Of a DNA stretch of 64,000 nt, positions 1 to 8,139 are shown in pieces. Numbering within the stretch: the stretch's first letter is position 1; the number at the start of each line of letters is the position of its first letter. The notes under the pieces are model-generated. The model saw only the letters and a list, made by a program, of their open reading frames with translations. It was not told the DNA's origin and did not search any database. Source of the DNA: Saccharothrix deserti (GTDB lineage Bacteria > Actinomycetota > Actinomycetes > Mycobacteriales > Pseudonocardiaceae); the NCBI RefSeq assembly GCF_009769385.1, contig NZ_VKAB01000024.1, forward strand, positions 62,001-126,000. Reading direction: 5' to 3'. The position numbers and the translations under genes were made by a program.

Positions 1-235
1 GGCCGCGCAGCGCCCCGGCGATGGGTGGCAGGTCGACGAGACGGCGGGTGAACGAGCCCTCCGGGAAGGCCTCGCCCAGCGGAGTGCCGTACGGCACGCC
101 TGGGACGCCGTTCTCCATGGTTGCGATGGCCAAGGCGTTCAGGTCGTCGGGTACGACCGAGTCGAGGCGGAGGAACCCCTGTGCCGCGAAGCGCGCCATC
201 AGCACCGAGGAGAGCGGGTGGCTAGTGGTTTCCAT
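1..235 (-). CDS. Phytanoyl-CoA dioxygenase-like protein, N-terminal part (runs off the left edge)
   Basis: Only the first 78 residues lie in the window; the gene enters from the left edge and starts at the ATG whose first base is 235. The visible part (METTSHPLSSVLMARF..., then AAQGFLRLDSVVP) looks like the N-terminus of the Fe(II)/2-oxoglutarate oxygenase family related to phytanoyl-CoA dioxygenase, which opens with a helix and the 'GF-hydrophobic' strand. The HxD...H iron ligands would lie outside the window, so the assignment is by resemblance and context. The gene is divergent from an AraC regulator 71 bp away, a common arrangement for this family. The hexamer TACCGT seven bases before the ATG, without a Shine-Dalgarno, suggests a leaderless transcript. 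Confidence 0.6.
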   Translation of the reverse strand, partial: METTSHPLSSVLMARFAAQGFLRLDSVVPDDLNALAIATMENGVPGVPYGTPLGEAFPEGSFTRRLVDLPPIAGALRG

Positions 236-280
236 GCGTCAGACGGTAGGGGCGAAGTCCGTGTGGTGTCGTGGGTCGTG

Positions 281-308
281 TTCACCATTAGTGGTAATTT
301 TTCACCAT
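281..308 (+). promoter_or_regulatory. Direct repeats flanking a leaderless promoter, probable AraC operator
   Basis: TTCACCAT occurs at 281-288 and again at 301-308, so the two copies are offset by exactly 20 bp, about two helical turns on one face, the usual geometry of AraC-family sites. Between them TAATTT (295-300) stands six bases before the ATG at 307 and could be a -10 box of a leaderless message. Binding by the adjacent AraC protein to control itself and the divergent oxygenase gene is inference. Confidence 0.45.
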
Positions 309-1116
309 GGAGCACGTGACGGTCCGGCTGGACGCGCCGCCGGTCGTGGTGAACCTCGGCGTGGGTGTGCACGGTGTCGGCAACCGTCGTGACGAGTTCC
401 TGTTGCCCGAGCTGTGGCAGCTGCACCTGTACGGCTACACCGCCGAGCTGTCGGTCGGCGGCACGACGCATCCCATCCGCCAGGGGCACGTGAGCCTGGT
501 TCCGCCGGGGGTGAGGGTGTCGTACCGGTACCAGGGCCGATCCGAGCACCTCTACGTCCACCTGCGGCTGTCCGGGAAGGGTGAGGCGCTGACCGTGCCG
601 GTGATGCAGGACGCGGGCGCCGACACACCGCTGCTCGCGGGTCTGTTGCGGCACGCCATCACGGTCGCGCCCGCGTCGCCGGCCATGGCGGCGGCGGAGG
701 TCTGGACCGTGTTGTGGCGGGTGGCCCGCCTGACGGCGTCCGGGGGACCGCACGGCGCGGTGGCCGCCGCGATCGCGCACGTCGAGGCGAACCTGGCCGA
801 ACCGCTGACCGTGCCCGACATCGCGACGGCGGCGGGGGTGTCGCACAACCACCTGACCCGGCTGTTCCGCGCCGAGACCGGCGACACCGTGGTGGCCTAC
901 ATCCGACGTCGTCGTCTGGAGCGGGCTCGCCATCTGCTGCGCGAGTCGACGCTGCCCATCCCGGCTGTCGCGGCGGTGGTGGGGTTCACCGATCTGCAGG
1001 CGTTCAACAAGGCGTGCCGCCGCGAACTGGGCGCCTCGCCGCGCGCCGTGCGAGCCGGAGCGGGGCACGGCACGAGTGGTGCCCTGACGAGTGGTGCCCT
1101 GACGAGTGGGCGCTGA
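307..1116 (+). CDS. AraC-family transcriptional regulator
   Basis: 269 residues. Residues 1-110 form a cupin-like sensor (VPPGVRVSYRYQG is the typical strand-turn-strand of AraC arabinose-binding-like domains). Residues 165-255 hold two helix-turn-helix units, the first around VPDIATAAGVSHNHLTRLF and the second ending with the family signature VGFTDLQAFNKACRRELG. It is divergent from the oxygenase gene at the left edge and probably controls it. The last 15 codons are three near-identical 15-bp units encoding TSGAL/TSGAL/TSGR, absent from normal AraC proteins, so the C-terminus has been extended by a small tandem duplication. Confidence 0.88.
   Translation: MEHVTVRLDAPPVVVNLGVGVHGVGNRRDEFLLPELWQLHLYGYTAELSVGGTTHPIRQGHVSLVPPGVRVSYRYQGRSEHLYVHLRLSGKGEALTVPVMQDAGADTPLLAGLLRHAITVAPASPAMAAAEVWTVLWRVARLTASGGPHGAVAAAIAHVEANLAEPLTVPDIATAAGVSHNHLTRLFRAETGDTVVAYIRRRRLERARHLLRESTLPIPAVAAVVGFTDLQAFNKACRRELGASPRAVRAGAGHGTSGALTSGALTSGR
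1072..1116 (+). repeat. Three tandem 15-bp units at the 3' end of the AraC gene
   Basis: Units 1072-1086 and 1087-1101 are identical (ACGAGTGGTGCCCTG); the third (1102-1116) diverges at its end and contains the stop codon. The unit is a multiple of three, so the reading frame is kept and the protein gains a short TSGAL tail. Confidence 0.9.
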
Positions 1117-1119
1117 AGC

Positions 1120-2265
1120 TCACACGAACGGGGTCACGTTGTTCTCCGCACCCACCAGAGCCGCGCCGTAGAGCTCCAGGTTGACTTGCGGGATGAGCAT
1201 GCCGTGGCGTGCGGCCACGTTGGCGTCGCGCCAGATCCGTTGAAGCGGGCTGGCGTCGGCGAAGCCGCTCGAACCGTGCGCGGTCATGAGGGTTTCCAGG
1301 GCGCGGTTCACGTGGCGGGCGGCCGTGGTGGCGTCGACGCGGCAGCGGGCGCGGACGAGTTCGGTGGGGTAGGTGGCTTGCTCGGCGTGGCGGTCGAGGG
1401 CGTCGGCGGCGCGGTAGGCGTGCAGGTCGGCGGTGTCCAGCGCGGTGGCGGCCTCGGCTACCTGGAGTTGGAAGGCGACCGAGTCGCGTTGGCTGGTGAA
1501 GTCGGTGTAGGCGATGCCCTTGTGCCGGGCGGCGTCGACGACGTGGGCCAGGGCGGCGCGGCCCAGCCCGAGTTGAGGGGCGGCGACCATCAGCACGAGC
1601 GCCGGCACCAGGGCGGCGCGGTAGGCGGGAGCGGTGGCGGCGGTGGCGTTCGAGCCCGCCACCAGGGGGCCGAGCCGCAGCACGCGGTGGTCGGGCACGA
1701 ACGCGTCGTCGACCACGAAGCGGTTGCTGCCGGTCGACTTCATCCCGGCCACGTACCACTCGTCGACGATCTTGTAGTCCTCGCGCGGCACCAAGAACAG
1801 CGCCGGGCCGTCGTCGAGGACGGCGGTCGCCACCGCCCACGTGGCGTGCCAGATGCCGGAGGCGTAGCTCCAGCCGCCGCTGAGCCAGTACCCGCCAGGG
1901 GCGCGGTGGACCGGGCCGCTGGGCTTCAGGGCGCCGCTGATCAGGGCGTCGGGGGTGGCGCCCCACACGTCGTCCTGCGCCTGTTCGGGGTACAGGGCGA
2001 CGAGCCAGTTCCCGCCGTTCCACAACGCCGTCAGCCAGCCCGCGCCGCCGTCGATCGCGGCCACGGCGGACGTCACCTCGAGGTGCCTGCGGACCGACGC
2101 CTCGCCGCCGCCGTACCGCGCGGGCGTGGCGATGCGGAAGACGCCCGCCTCCCGCATCGCCGCCAGGGTGTCGTCGGCCAGTCGGCGTTCGGCGTCGGCT
2201 CGGGCTGCGGCGCCGGTCAACTGCGGCGCCAGGGCGGCGATAGCGGTCAGGACATCGGAGTTCAT
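1120..2265 (-). CDS. Acyl-CoA dehydrogenase-like group D flavoprotein (oxidase/monooxygenase type)
   Basis: 381 residues with the acyl-CoA dehydrogenase fold: N-terminal helices (1-110), a middle beta domain (GYWLSGGWSYASG..., MKSTGSNRFVVDDAFVP) and a C-terminal four-helix domain (240-381) that ends with an HGSSGFADASPLQRIWRDANVAARHG motif. The middle-domain wording and the absence of the usual catalytic Glu resemble the HpaB/two-component flavin monooxygenase branch rather than true beta-oxidation enzymes. The ATG is preceded by AGGAGG at ideal spacing. It stands convergent to the AraC gene (3 bp apart) and divergent from the sigma factor. The substrate cannot be told from sequence. Confidence 0.75.
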   Translation of the reverse strand: MNSDVLTAIAALAPQLTGAAARADAERRLADDTLAAMREAGVFRIATPARYGGGEASVRRHLEVTSAVAAIDGGAGWLTALWNGGNWLVALYPEQAQDDVWGATPDALISGALKPSGPVHRAPGGYWLSGGWSYASGIWHATWAVATAVLDDGPALFLVPREDYKIVDEWYVAGMKSTGSNRFVVDDAFVPDHRVLRLGPLVAGSNATAATAPAYRAALVPALVLMVAAPQLGLGRAALAHVVDAARHKGIAYTDFTSQRDSVAFQLQVAEAATALDTADLHAYRAADALDRHAEQATYPTELVRARCRVDATTAARHVNRALETLMTAHGSSGFADASPLQRIWRDANVAARHGMLIPQVNLELYGAALVGAENNVTPFV

Positions 2266-2434
2266 CGCAAACCTCCTGGGGTCGGACCCTCAACCGCTAC
2301 GAGGAGTGACGATTGTTGCACTAGGGGTTGTCGATCCGGAGCGTCCATTAGCGTGGCATCCCCTCAGCGGACGGGCGGCCGATGACAACCGGACCTCCAC
2401 CCCACCTCGTCGTGATGGCTGAGGAGGTGGACGT

Positions 2435-2935
2435 GTGAAGGACAAAGACGCCGCGTTCGTCGAGTTCGTGCGTGCCAAACACCGCCACGTGCGGCGCACC
2501 GCGTTCCTGTTGTGCGGTGACTGGCACCTGGCCGAGGACATGGCGCAGGCCACGCTGGTCAAGCTGTACCGGTCGTGGTCACGGGTGCAGCGGGCCGATT
2601 CGGTCGACGCCTACTGGCGCAAGGTGCTCGTGCGCACGGTGATCGACCACCGGCGGCCGTTGAAGCGCGGGGAGAAACCGGTGGCCGAGCCGCCGGACCT
2701 GCCGGCCGCCGAGGTCGAGTTCGGTCACGGCGTCGACGTGCAGCGCGCGTTGGCGACGCTGCCGCCGGGTCAGCGCGCGGCCGTGGTGCTGCGGTACTGG
2801 GAGGACCAGTCGGTCGCGCAGACGGCGAAGTTGCTCAAGTGCGGTGAGGGAACGGTCAAGAGCCAGTGCGCCAGGGGGCTCGCCGCGTTGCGCCGCGAGT
2901 TGGAAGGCGTGCTGGACAAAGGAGGAGTGGCGTGA
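2435..2935 (+). CDS. SigE-family ECF RNA polymerase sigma factor
   Basis: 166 residues. Region sigma-2 covers about 10-75 (RTAFLLCGDWHLAEDMAQATLVKL, the family form of the -10 recognition helix) and region sigma-4 about 105-158 (LPPGQRAAVVLRYWEDQS..., GTVKSQCARGLAALR). Both regions are complete and the length is normal for the SigE family of actinomycetes. The GTG start follows GAGGAGG (2421-2427). The stop overlaps the next start as ATGA, so sigma factor and membrane partner are translationally coupled. In this family the partner gene usually acts as a membrane-bound controller; that role here is inference. Confidence 0.9.
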   Translation: MKDKDAAFVEFVRAKHRHVRRTAFLLCGDWHLAEDMAQATLVKLYRSWSRVQRADSVDAYWRKVLVRTVIDHRRPLKRGEKPVAEPPDLPAAEVEFGHGVDVQRALATLPPGQRAAVVLRYWEDQSVAQTAKLLKCGEGTVKSQCARGLAALRRELEGVLDKGGVA

Positions 2936-3768
2936 TGAACGGCGTTGACGAGGGGCGTGACGTGCGGGCAATGCTGGACTCGGTGCTGGAGGGCGACACC
3001 GGGCCTCGGTACTCGCCGGAGGAGGTGCTGAGGTCGGCGCGCAAGGCGACGGTGCAGCGGCGGGCGGTGGTGGCGAGCGCGTTGTCCGTGGGGATCGTGT
3101 TGGCGGCCGGGGCAGGCGTGTTCCTCACCGTGAACCGTCCGTCCACTGTGGAGTCCGCTGCTGGTGCGGTGCTCACGACCACGGCTGAACCGCCCGTGGT
3201 GTTGCCGACCGAGGTGCCACCGGTGCCGAACACCCCCGAGCGCGCTGTCGAACTGACCGCGAAGCTGGCTGGGGCGAACGTCATCCCCGGCGGTTACCGG
3301 CTCGTCGAGGCCGTCGGTGCGAAGGCGGGGCCGATGCAGTTCTACCGCTTCGGCGAGGACAGCTCGGACGGCTACAAGGCCACCGCCGTCTTCGAGGACG
3401 CCAAGGGGCGCGTGTCGTTGACGATGTTCGTGCAGTCCGCGTCCACCCATCCCCAGTGCACGCCGCAGAACGACTGCGTCTTGGGTACCCCGGTGTCGAA
3501 CGCGAATGTGCCGGACGTGGTGCCGACCGTGCGGTTCGTCGACGGTGTCGAACTCACGGTGATGCGCATCCCCGCCCAGGGGCAACCGACGTCGCTGTCG
3601 GTGAAGGCGCGCTTCCCCGACGGCACGGTCGTGTACGCCGGGGTGCGCAACCAGGTCGAGGTGATGGTGGGCGGTAGCCCGAGCACCGAAGGGCCCACGC
3701 GTGACGGTGTGCCGTTCACCGAGGAGCAGCTGGTCGACATGGTGCTCAAGCCCGGCTTCCACTACTGA
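2935..3768 (+). CDS. Single-pass membrane protein coupled to the ECF sigma factor (possible anti-sigma)
   Basis: 277 residues, start ATG overlapping the sigma factor's TGA, RBS GGAGGAG at 2921. Residues 1-43 are a charged cytosolic part containing YSPEEVLRSARKATVQRR, then one membrane helix (about 45-65), a Thr/Pro-rich spacer (70-100) and an external domain of about 170 residues with two cysteines (CTPQNDC). There is no HxxxCxxC zinc anti-sigma motif, so if it restrains the sigma factor it does so by a different cytosolic segment. A strong hairpin 23 bp downstream ends the two-gene operon. The external domain has no family I can name. Confidence 0.7.
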   Translation: MNGVDEGRDVRAMLDSVLEGDTGPRYSPEEVLRSARKATVQRRAVVASALSVGIVLAAGAGVFLTVNRPSTVESAAGAVLTTTAEPPVVLPTEVPPVPNTPERAVELTAKLAGANVIPGGYRLVEAVGAKAGPMQFYRFGEDSSDGYKATAVFEDAKGRVSLTMFVQSASTHPQCTPQNDCVLGTPVSNANVPDVVPTVRFVDGVELTVMRIPAQGQPTSLSVKARFPDGTVVYAGVRNQVEVMVGGSPSTEGPTRDGVPFTEEQLVDMVLKPGFHY

Positions 3769-3790
3769 TCCTGTGGAAGGCGTTCGGTGA

Positions 3791-3823
3791 GGTGTCGGGG
3801 CGGTTCTACGCCGCTCCGACACC
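3791..3823 (+). terminator. Rho-independent-type hairpin after the sigma-factor operon
   Basis: A 13-bp stem (GGTGTCGGGGCGG with CCGCTCCGACACC, one G-T wobble) closes a 7-nt loop, 22 bp after the stop at 3768. It lacks a long T tract, as is usual in high-GC actinomycetes. Confidence 0.75.
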
Positions 3824-3963
3824 TTCTCATGCACTGACTTCCAGCACTGTCCGGCCAAGGCCAGGAAGGCGACCGCGTTCGCCACCGCCAGCACGACGGT
3901 CGCGATCAGGGCGGTGGTCGCCGTGGTTGAGGTGGTCGGACGTTCGGCTACAGGGGTGCTCAT
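3824..3963 (-). other. Well-initiated small membrane-protein reading frame without a nearby stop
   Basis: On the minus strand an ATG at 3963 has a good RBS (GGAG, six bases before) and opens a peptide MSTPVAERPTTSTTATTALI followed by a clear hydrophobic helix (ATVVLAVANAVAFLALAG) and a basic end. The frame has no stop until 2770, because it continues antisense through the terminator hairpin and the sigma-factor operon. Either a short gene has lost its end by frameshift or the match is chance. The rest of the gap up to 4112 shows no other gene. Confidence 0.25.
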
Positions 3964-4112
3964 GACGACTCCAGGATCGGGCGTGTCCGGCCTGCTGTCG
4001 CCCATAGGTGGAACCAACCGTTACTGATCCGCCACGCACTGCGTCCGCTGGTAACGCCTGGTGTGTCGCACCGATGAGCCGCGTACATCCTTTCGGCGTC
4101 TGGGAGTGCGCA

Positions 4113-5033
4113 GTGGTGGAGAATTCGGCAGTCGGTCTGGACATGTTGGAGGCCGGGGTCTCCGTGGCCGTGACCAGGGAGGAGCACCACCAGGCCTGGT
4201 TGTCCAGGTACCCCGTCGCGCCCGGCGGGCAGCGGCACGTCGCCGTTGAACTGGCCTGGTGCACCATCGACTCGGGCAAGCACCGCGGCCAGTACGCCAT
4301 CGAGGTCCGGCTGGACGGGCAGCGGGTCGGTGAGCTGACGTACCTGATGTCGCGGCGCTACGCCGACGTGCTCGGTCAGGTCATCGACCGTGGCGGCAAG
4401 CCGGGCTGCGAGGCCGTGATCCAACTCGGGAACCGCGGCCTGGAAGTCGTGCTCCGCCTGCCGCGCGACACCTCGGGGGTCATCACCGCGCCCCAGGTCA
4501 CGGCGCCCCAGCAGACCGCCGCCTTCGCCCCGCAGGCGAAGCGCAAGTCACGCCGACCGGTGTGGATCGCCGCTGCCGCCGTGGTGTTCCTGTTCGTCGT
4601 CATCGGCGCCCTGGCGGACGACTCGCCGTCCACCCCGAACCCGGCCGCCGCTCTGAGCACGACCAAGACCACCACGCCCGTCACCACGACCACCACCGTG
4701 CCGACAACAACCACCACGACCACGACGACCACCACCACGCCGCCGACGACGACCACGACCGTCGCCCAGCCCGCCCCGAACCCGGAGCCGCAGCCCAACC
4801 CCCAACCCAATCCCCAGCCCAACCCGCAACCGAACCCCCAGCCCGCCCCGGCGGAGCCCGCGCCCAACCAGGGCTGCCACCCCAGCTACAAGCCGTGCGT
4901 GCCTTTCGCGAGCGATGTCGACTGCGCGGGCGGCTCCGGCAACGGTCCGGCGTACGCACGGGGTCCGATCACCGTCGTCGGCCCGGACGAGTACGACCTG
5001 GACAATGACAACGACGGCGTCGGCTGCGAGTAG
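4113..5033 (+). CDS. Membrane protein with a HIRAN-like cytosolic domain and an external Excalibur-type calcium-binding end
   Basis: 306 residues from GTG 4113, chosen because GGGAG (4102-4106) lies six bases upstream; an in-frame ATG at 4074 would add 13 residues. Order of parts: a 110-residue domain resembling HIRAN-like domains of actinomycetes (VAVELAWCTID, YAIEVRLDGQRVGELTYLMSRRYADVL); a basic segment; one membrane helix near 149-170; a Thr-rich stretch; five QPNP repeats; then a Cys-containing end (GCHPSYKPCVPF ... DLDNDNDGVGCE) with the DxDxDGxxCE signature of Excalibur domains. Orientation would place the Excalibur part outside. Function is unknown; the HIRAN resemblance is tentative, the Excalibur motif is clear. 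Confidence 0.75.
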   Translation: MVENSAVGLDMLEAGVSVAVTREEHHQAWLSRYPVAPGGQRHVAVELAWCTIDSGKHRGQYAIEVRLDGQRVGELTYLMSRRYADVLGQVIDRGGKPGCEAVIQLGNRGLEVVLRLPRDTSGVITAPQVTAPQQTAAFAPQAKRKSRRPVWIAAAAVVFLFVVIGALADDSPSTPNPAAALSTTKTTTPVTTTTTVPTTTTTTTTTTTTPPTTTTTVAQPAPNPEPQPNPQPNPQPNPQPNPQPAPAEPAPNQGCHPSYKPCVPFASDVDCAGGSGNGPAYARGPITVVGPDEYDLDNDNDGVGCE

Positions 5034-5106
5034 TAGGCCCTGGACGGGCAACGGCGGCAAGGGGCGGCTGCGAGCGCGGTGTCCCGGTACGCCATGATCG
5101 TCGGCC

Positions 5107-5847
5107 ATGCGGCGGTTTCGGGTGCGCAGGTGGATGGTCGTGGTGGCGGTCGTCGTGGTGGTGCTGGTGCCGTTGGGCGGCTTCGGTTTGATGCGGTTGA
5201 CCAGTGCCCGTGACTTCCAGTTCTTCGGTGGTCTGACCAGCGCGGTCGACACCGCGGAGAAGGTGGTCGCGCTGACGTTCGACGACGGGCCCCACCCGGC
5301 CGGCACGGCGGAACTGCTGGCGGTGCTGGCCGAGAAGGACGTGCCCGCGACGTTCTACCTGATCGGCCGCGACCTGGAAGCCCACCCCGACCTGGGCCGC
5401 GACATCGCCGGGGCGGGCCACGAGATCGGCAACCACACGTACTCGCACGAGCGGATGGTGTTCGTGACGCCCGGTTTCGCGGCCGACGAGGTCGAGCGAA
5501 CCGACCGGCTGATCCGCGACACCGGCTACACCGGCGAGATCACCTTCCGCCCGCCCAACGGCAAGAAGCTGCTGGCCCTCCCGCACTACCTCGCCGAACA
5601 CGACCGCAAGACGATCATGTGGGACGTCGAGCCGAACACGTACCCCGAAGTCGACCGCAGCGCCGAAGCCACCGCGAGCTACACGGCCGACCACGTCACG
5701 CCCGGCTCGATCATCCTGCTGCACGGCATGTACGAAGGACGCGACGCGACCAGGCAGGCGCTGGGCCCGTTGATCGACCAGGTGCGCTCACGCGGCTACC
5801 GCTTCGTCACCGTGTCCGAACTGCTGACCCTCGGTCCGGCCCGATAA
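5107..5847 (+). CDS. Secreted or membrane-anchored polysaccharide deacetylase (NodB domain, CE4)
   Basis: 246 residues. An N-terminal basic-hydrophobic segment (residues 8-30) anchors or exports the protein. The NodB domain has all usual motifs: TFDDGPHP with D59 and D60 (base and metal ligand), HTYSH with H110 and H114 (metal ligands), RPPNG, a DVEPNTYPE strand, and IILLH near the C-terminus. Such enzymes remove acetyl groups from peptidoglycan, chitin or xylan. It lies between an envelope protein and a xylanase, but its RBS-to-gene spacing and the xylanase's own promoter show it is not part of the xylanase operon. The substrate is not predictable. Confidence 0.88.
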   Translation: MRRFRVRRWMVVVAVVVVVLVPLGGFGLMRLTSARDFQFFGGLTSAVDTAEKVVALTFDDGPHPAGTAELLAVLAEKDVPATFYLIGRDLEAHPDLGRDIAGAGHEIGNHTYSHERMVFVTPGFAADEVERTDRLIRDTGYTGEITFRPPNGKKLLALPHYLAEHDRKTIMWDVEPNTYPEVDRSAEATASYTADHVTPGSIILLHGMYEGRDATRQALGPLIDQVRSRGYRFVTVSELLTLGPAR

Positions 5848-5913
5848 CCCCGTGGCCACTCCGCGCGAGCGGTTGGGCTGAACGGCGGCTGGGCGGCGGT
5901 CGATCTACCTGCT

Positions 5914-5952
5914 TATAGTCCGGGCGAGATGACTCTGGGAGCGCTCCCAGAG
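5914..5952 (+). promoter_or_regulatory. Xylanase promoter with a perfect CebR-type operator
   Basis: CTCTGGGAGCGCTCCCAGAG (5933-5952) is a perfect 20-bp palindrome whose core TGGGAGCGCTCCCA is the well-known binding sequence of the LacI-family regulator CebR of actinomycetes, released by cello-oligosaccharides. A -10-like TATAGT sits at 5914-5919, so the operator covers the transcription start region and would block initiation. The gene starts at 5979. Confidence 0.85.
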
Positions 5953-5978
5953 CTTGCCCGACGGAAGAGGGATTCTCG

Positions 5979-7955
5979 ATGAGGAGAGTTCTCGCCGGTG
6001 TGCTCGCGACCTCGGTCGTGGCCGGCCTGGTCACGATGGCAGCGCACGCGAGCCCGCAGACCGCGGCCGACGAACCCGTGGTGGTCGTCTCCAGCACGTT
6101 CGACGACGGCACGGCCCAAGGCTGGACGTCCCGCGCCAGCGAGGTGGTCGCACCGAGCACCGCCGTCGCCCGCGGCGGCGCGCACAGCCTCGCGGTCACC
6201 GGCCGCACGGCCAACTGGCAGGGCCCTTCGCTCAGCCTGCTGGACAAGGTGCAGAAGGGCATCCGCTACGACCTGTCGGTGTGGGTGCGCCTGGCGGCGG
6301 GCGAGGCGGCGACGCAGGCCCGGCTCTCCGTCGAACGCCGCACCGCCGGCACGCCGAGCTACGAGTCGGTGGTCGGCAACACCAACGTCACCGCCGACGG
6401 CTGGGTCAACCTCAAGGGCACCTACACCCTCGCCGCCGACGTCGACTTCTTCACCACCTACGTCGAGATGAACAGCGCCACCGCGGCCCTGCACATCGAC
6501 GACTTCACCCTCTCCTACACCCCGCTGCCGCCGATCCAGACCGACATCCCGTCGGTGAAGGACGTGCTGGCCGACCACTTCAAGGTGGGCGCCGCCGTCG
6601 AAGTCCCGCAGATCCTGAACAACCACGGGCAGTTGCTCGCCAAGCACTTCAACTCCATCACCATCGGCAACGCGCTCAAGTGGGACGCCACCGAGCCCAC
6701 CGAGGGCACGTTCCGCTTCACCGACGCGGACACCATCGTCGCCTGGGCCAAGGCCAACGGCACGGCCGTGCGCGGACACACCTTGCTGTGGCACCAGCAG
6801 ACCCCGGCGTGGGTGTTCAAGGACGCCGCCGGCAACGACATGACCGCGACACCGGAGAACAAGGCCCTGCTGCTCGCCCGCCTGGAGGCCCACATCCGCG
6901 CCGTCGTCGGCCACTACGGCGACGACATCCCCGTGTGGGACGTGGTGAACGAGGTCATCGACGAGGCCCAGTCCGACGGCATGCGCCGCAGCAAGTGGTT
7001 CGAGATCACCGGGCTGGACTACCTCCGCACCGCGTTCCGGGTGGCCCGCGAAGTCGCCCCGAACGCCCAGCTGGTGATCAACGACTACAACACCAACGTC
7101 CCGTCGAAGCGCGACAAGCTCTACGACCTGGTCGTGCGACTGCGTGCCGAGGGCGTGCCGATCGACGCGGTGGGCCACCAGATGCACGTCAACGTGCAGT
7201 GGCCGTCGCTGGCCGAGACCGAGGCGATGCTGGCCAAGTTCGTGCCGCTCGGCGTGGACCAGCAGATCACCGAGATGGACGTCTCCATCTACACCGACAG
7301 CAGCCAGTCCTACCCGACCCCGCCGCGCGAGGTGCTGCTCACCCAGGCCCACCGGTACCGCGACTTCTTCGAGCTCTACAAGCGGTATTCCGACGACATC
7401 AGCTCGGTGACCTTGTGGGGCCTGGCGGACGACGGCACCTGGCTGGACAGCTTCCCGGTGACCCGCAAGGACCACCCGCTGCTGTTCGACACGCGGTTGC
7501 AGGCGAAGGACGCCTACTGGGGTGTCGTGGACCCGAGCCAGATCGGCGGCCCCACCACCACGACGACCACTACTACAACCACCACCACGACCACCACGAC
7601 GACGACTGCGCCGCCGTCGAACTGCACGGTCGCGTACACGACCGTCGGCCAGTGGCAGGGCGGTTTCCAGGGCGAGGTGCGCATCACCAACCGGGGCACC
7701 ACGGCCATCACCCCGTGGACGGTCGGCTGGTCCTTTGCGGACGGTCAGCGGATCACCCAGCTCTGGGGCGGCGTCCACACCCAGGACGGCGCCGCGGTGA
7801 ACGTGCGCAACGCGTCCTGGAACGGCACCATCGCGCCGGGCGGCTCGGTGGCGTTCGGGTTCCTCGGCAGTTGGACGGGCGCCAACACCAAGCCGACCGC
7901 GTTCACCCTCAACGGGGTGGCCTGCCAGACGCCGACCGGCTCAGGCCGGAGTTGA
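5979..7955 (+). CDS. Modular secreted endo-1,4-beta-xylanase: CBM4/9-like, GH10, CBM2
   Basis: 658 residues. Signal peptide 1-28 (cleavage near AHAS), a CBM4_9-like domain about 34-180 (FDDGTAQGWTSR..., HIDDFTLSY), GH10 catalytic domain about 188-515, a Thr-only linker 525-547 and a C-terminal CBM2 549-650 closed by two cysteines. GH10 acid/base is E325 in DVVNEV and the nucleophile E432 in ITEMDV. It hydrolyses internal xylan bonds outside the cell; CBM2 would bind cellulose or xylan. Expression is probably repressed by a CebR-like protein through the palindrome just upstream; no such regulator is encoded in the window. The gene is monocistronic, with a hairpin 33 bp after the stop. Confidence 0.96.
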   Translation: MRRVLAGVLATSVVAGLVTMAAHASPQTAADEPVVVVSSTFDDGTAQGWTSRASEVVAPSTAVARGGAHSLAVTGRTANWQGPSLSLLDKVQKGIRYDLSVWVRLAAGEAATQARLSVERRTAGTPSYESVVGNTNVTADGWVNLKGTYTLAADVDFFTTYVEMNSATAALHIDDFTLSYTPLPPIQTDIPSVKDVLADHFKVGAAVEVPQILNNHGQLLAKHFNSITIGNALKWDATEPTEGTFRFTDADTIVAWAKANGTAVRGHTLLWHQQTPAWVFKDAAGNDMTATPENKALLLARLEAHIRAVVGHYGDDIPVWDVVNEVIDEAQSDGMRRSKWFEITGLDYLRTAFRVAREVAPNAQLVINDYNTNVPSKRDKLYDLVVRLRAEGVPIDAVGHQMHVNVQWPSLAETEAMLAKFVPLGVDQQITEMDVSIYTDSSQSYPTPPREVLLTQAHRYRDFFELYKRYSDDISSVTLWGLADDGTWLDSFPVTRKDHPLLFDTRLQAKDAYWGVVDPSQIGGPTTTTTTTTTTTTTTTTTTAPPSNCTVAYTTVGQWQGGFQGEVRITNRGTTAITPWTVGWSFADGQRITQLWGGVHTQDGAAVNVRNASWNGTIAPGGSVAFGFLGSWTGANTKPTAFTLNGVACQTPTGSGRS

Positions 7956-7987
7956 CGCCCACCCGCAACTGGGTGAGGTCGACGGTC

Positions 7988-8016
7988 TTGCCCGCGCCGG
8001 CACTCGGCGCGGGCAA
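7988..8016 (+). terminator. Hairpin terminator between the xylanase and the convergent secreted-protein gene
   Basis: A perfect 12-bp stem (TTGCCCGCGCCG with its complement) closes a 5-nt loop. It lies 33 bp after the xylanase stop and downstream of the convergent gene ending at 8140, so it may serve both strands. Confidence 0.75.
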
Positions 8017-8139
8017 CGGACGTTCGGCCGCCTCGGCGAGCAGGTCGTCGATCACCCGATCGACCTCGAACGCGCAGTCCCGGCGGGCGAGGCACCAGTC
8101 GCGGAGCCGGGGCAGAGACCTGAGCCCGGGGTGAGCCAA

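Noticed and set aside
4696-4770. A poly-Thr tract near 4700 and another near 7550 as possible CRISPR or satellite repeats
   Set aside because: They are ACC/ACG codon runs encoding Thr linkers in secreted or membrane proteins.
7909-8139. A 76-codon minus-strand frame with coding-like composition after the xylanase
   Set aside because: It contains the perfect 12-bp terminator hairpin at 7988-8016, overlaps the xylanase end, has no RBS and no recognisable family.
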